This document shows positions 6,680-7,756 of a stretch of DNA of 7,756 nt, piece after piece. The notes beneath the pieces were generated by a model, which was not told the DNA's origin, ran no database searches, and worked only from the letters and a program-made list of their open reading frames with translations. The number at the start of each line of letters is the position of its first letter. Positions within the stretch are counted from its first letter, which is position 1. Both the position numbers and the translations under genes were made by a program. The DNA is from Crenothrix polyspora (GTDB taxonomy: Bacteria; Pseudomonadota; Gammaproteobacteria; Methylococcales; Methylomonadaceae): the NCBI GenBank assembly GCA_945903675.1, contig CAMDOP010000149.1, positions 1-7,756 of the forward strand. Direction: 5' to 3'.

Positions 6680-6714
6680 GCTATGAGTGCTATGAGTGCT
6701 ATGAGTGCTATGAG
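6680..6714 (+). repeat. 9-bp tandem repeat carrying four in-frame start codons
   Basis: The unit GCTATGAGT is repeated exactly three times (6680-6706) with a fourth partial copy GCTATGAG (6707-6714). GTGAGTTGCT just upstream (6673-6682) looks like a degenerate copy with one extra T. The repeat places ATGs at 6683, 6692, 6701 and 6710, all in the reading frame of the HDOD gene, and gives the N-terminus (MSA)x3-M. Because the unit is three codons, gain or loss of copies keeps the frame. Confidence 0.85.
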
Positions 6715-7528
6715 AAAAGAGAATGATGAAAATGTATTGGCTAATATTATTTTTCCTCCTAGACCAACTATGCTTTTAAAGTTTCAACAAGCTCAAGAGC
6801 AAGATGCAGATATTGCTCAAATTACTGAATTAATATCTCAAGATATTAGTTTATCGGCGGCGCTGTTAAAAACGATTAATTCTGCAGAATATGGCTTATC
6901 AGAAAACATTACGTCTTTAAAACAAGCGGTGACCTTATTAGGTATCAAGCAGATTTCTATATTGGTTACAGGCTTGTCTCTACAAAAAATTAGTAGTCAT
7001 TCTGATTTTGATATGTTCTGGAGTCATAGTCTCCAAGTAGCATCCATTACAGCTTTTATAGTTCAGCAGTTCGACGGCATTAGTGGTGAAGATGCGCAGC
7101 TCTGTGGATTATTTCATGATTGTGGTAAAGTTTTGTTGTCGCAACAACTTGATGGCTATCAAGATACCTTAAACAAAGCAAGAGACTTAGGTCAGTCCGT
7201 AGTCGCTTTTGAAAACTATCTTCATGGGACTGATCATGCGTTAGTGGGCGCTTTTTTAAGCCATGCTTGGTGTTTGCCTGCTACGATTACGGCTGTTATT
7301 AGACATCACCACGATATAAAAGCCTTTAAAGATAACAGTTTGCCAGATCATGTTTTATCTTTGTTGGCGGTACTTCATCTAGCAGAGTATTTGGCCTATG
7401 AAAATAACGACAATAATTATAATAATGAAAGGGCTGTATATGTTAATGAATGCATGGAATATCTAAACATAACAAAAAATGATTTAACGGATTTGCAACG
7501 TCAGGTCAAGCAGCGCTTAATGCATTGA
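6683..7528 (+). CDS. HDOD-domain protein, probable signalling or regulatory
   Basis: The 281-residue soluble protein is essentially one HDOD domain, related to HD phosphohydrolases and usually found in regulatory proteins. The helical start NIIFPPRPTMLLKFQQ (21-36), SQDISLSAALLKTINSAEYGL (52-72) and SLKQAVTLLGIKQ (78-90) are typical. His115 (FWSHSL), His145-Asp146 (GLFHDCGK) and HHHD at 208-211 (AVIRHHHD) keep several metal-ligand-like residues, but HDOD proteins commonly lack enzyme activity, so none is claimed. No receiver, GGDEF, EAL or kinase domain is fused, and there are no membrane segments. An Asn-rich stretch lies at 241-248 (NNDNNYNN). No strong Shine-Dalgarno is present (only GTGAG at 6673-6677). 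The first ATG is given, but starts at 6692, 6701 or 6710 are equally possible because the first nine residues are repeat-encoded. Molecular role unknown. Confidence 0.88.
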   Translation: MSAMSAMSAMRKENDENVLANIIFPPRPTMLLKFQQAQEQDADIAQITELISQDISLSAALLKTINSAEYGLSENITSLKQAVTLLGIKQISILVTGLSLQKISSHSDFDMFWSHSLQVASITAFIVQQFDGISGEDAQLCGLFHDCGKVLLSQQLDGYQDTLNKARDLGQSVVAFENYLHGTDHALVGAFLSHAWCLPATITAVIRHHHDIKAFKDNSLPDHVLSLLAVLHLAEYLAYENNDNNYNNERAVYVNECMEYLNITKNDLTDLQRQVKQRLMH

Positions 7529-7650
7529 GTCGATTTATAAATAAATATACTCATTAATAGCGTAGCATAGCCAAATTTAAAGAATTCTTGTTCAACATCG
7601 TTTATAACCATTAGGTAAACTAAGGGCTAGCTATTAAAAGCTATAACTGG

Positions 7651-7687
7651 GTCAGATCGAGCGGCTGTTAGCTGTGCTCGACCTGAC
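7651..7687. other. Long hairpin between HDOD gene and the minus-strand gene
   Basis: GTCAGATCGAGC (7651-7662) pairs with GCTCGACCTGAC (7676-7687) over 12 positions with one mismatch, around a 13-nt loop. It lies in the convergent spacer, 13 bp past the stop codon of the minus-strand gene. No T-run follows on either strand, so it is not a canonical intrinsic terminator. It could still protect a 3' end or be a dispersed palindromic repeat. The rest of 7529-7700 holds a minor hairpin (TAGCT 7628-7632 with AGCTA 7639-7643) and nothing else I recognise. Confidence 0.5.
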
Positions 7688-7700
7688 TGATGACCTATAA

Positions 7701-7756
7701 TTATTTTGTAGGTTGTTGATCTTTTTGTTCAACTGCAGGCTGTTCTGTCTGCGTCG
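7701..7756 (-). CDS. C-terminal tail of an unidentified minus-strand gene
   Basis: On the minus strand the frame ending in TAA at 7703-7701 is open to the window edge and encodes TQTEQPAVEQKDQQPTK. The Gln/Glu/Pro/Thr-rich, hydrophilic composition looks like a disordered C-terminal tail. The convergent hairpin just beyond its stop fits a gene end. With only 17 whole residues visible the product cannot be recognised, and a chance open frame is possible. Confidence 0.4.
   Translation of the reverse strand, partial: TQTEQPAVEQKDQQPTK

Noticed and set aside
6680..6714. CRISPR-like or satellite array
   Set aside because: The units are 9 bp, directly adjacent with no spacers, and coding; this is a short coding tandem repeat.
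1..7756. A new defence, mobile or biosynthetic gene system
   Set aside because: The four full-length genes belong to well-known families with separate transcription signals, and there is no integrase, transposase, toxin-antitoxin pair or clustered unknown genes. Novelty here is limited to repeats and leader structures.

Overview
The window looks like chromosomal DNA from a moderately AT-rich gammaproteobacterium. ProS, HtpG and the CNNM-type membrane protein all resemble the Escherichia coli proteins as I remember them, including domain order, motifs and N-termini. A textbook sigma-32 promoter in front of htpG also fits. I cannot name a genus. Apart from small repeats the genes are ordinary housekeeping genes, and I found no convincing new multigene system.

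Layout: (1) 1-753, 3' part of a PfkB-family sugar kinase running in from the left. (2) 754-1036, a spacer holding a pair of inverted GTAG-type REP palindromes (a BIME), followed by an extended -10 promoter for proS. (3) 1037-2746, complete proS, closed by a strong intrinsic terminator. (4) 2897-4147, a CNNM/CorC-family membrane protein with a TTG start, most like E. coli YfjD. (5) 4148-4298, a convergent spacer with two tandem hairpins whose loops are complementary and a bidirectional terminator shared with htpG. (6) 4299-6245, htpG on the minus strand with a GTG start, a good Shine-Dalgarno and a sigma-32 promoter. (7) 6246-6682, a long AT-rich divergent spacer with the htpG promoter at one end and, at the other, a sigma-70-like promoter and two interleaved inverted repeats ahead of the next gene. 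(8) 6683-7528, an HDOD-domain protein whose start lies in a 9-bp tandem repeat giving four in-frame ATGs. (9) 7529-7756, a spacer with a 12-bp-stem hairpin, then the last 17 whole codons of a minus-strand gene.

The genes do not form an operon. Each has its own promoter or terminator signals and the strand changes twice, so they are best read as separate transcription units: amino-acid charging (proS), envelope or metal homeostasis (yfjD-like), protein folding under stress (htpG) and probable signalling (HDOD). The observations most worth a second look are in the non-coding DNA: the REP pair with compensatory base changes, the start-codon repeat, the interleaved inverted repeats and the complementary hairpin loops.
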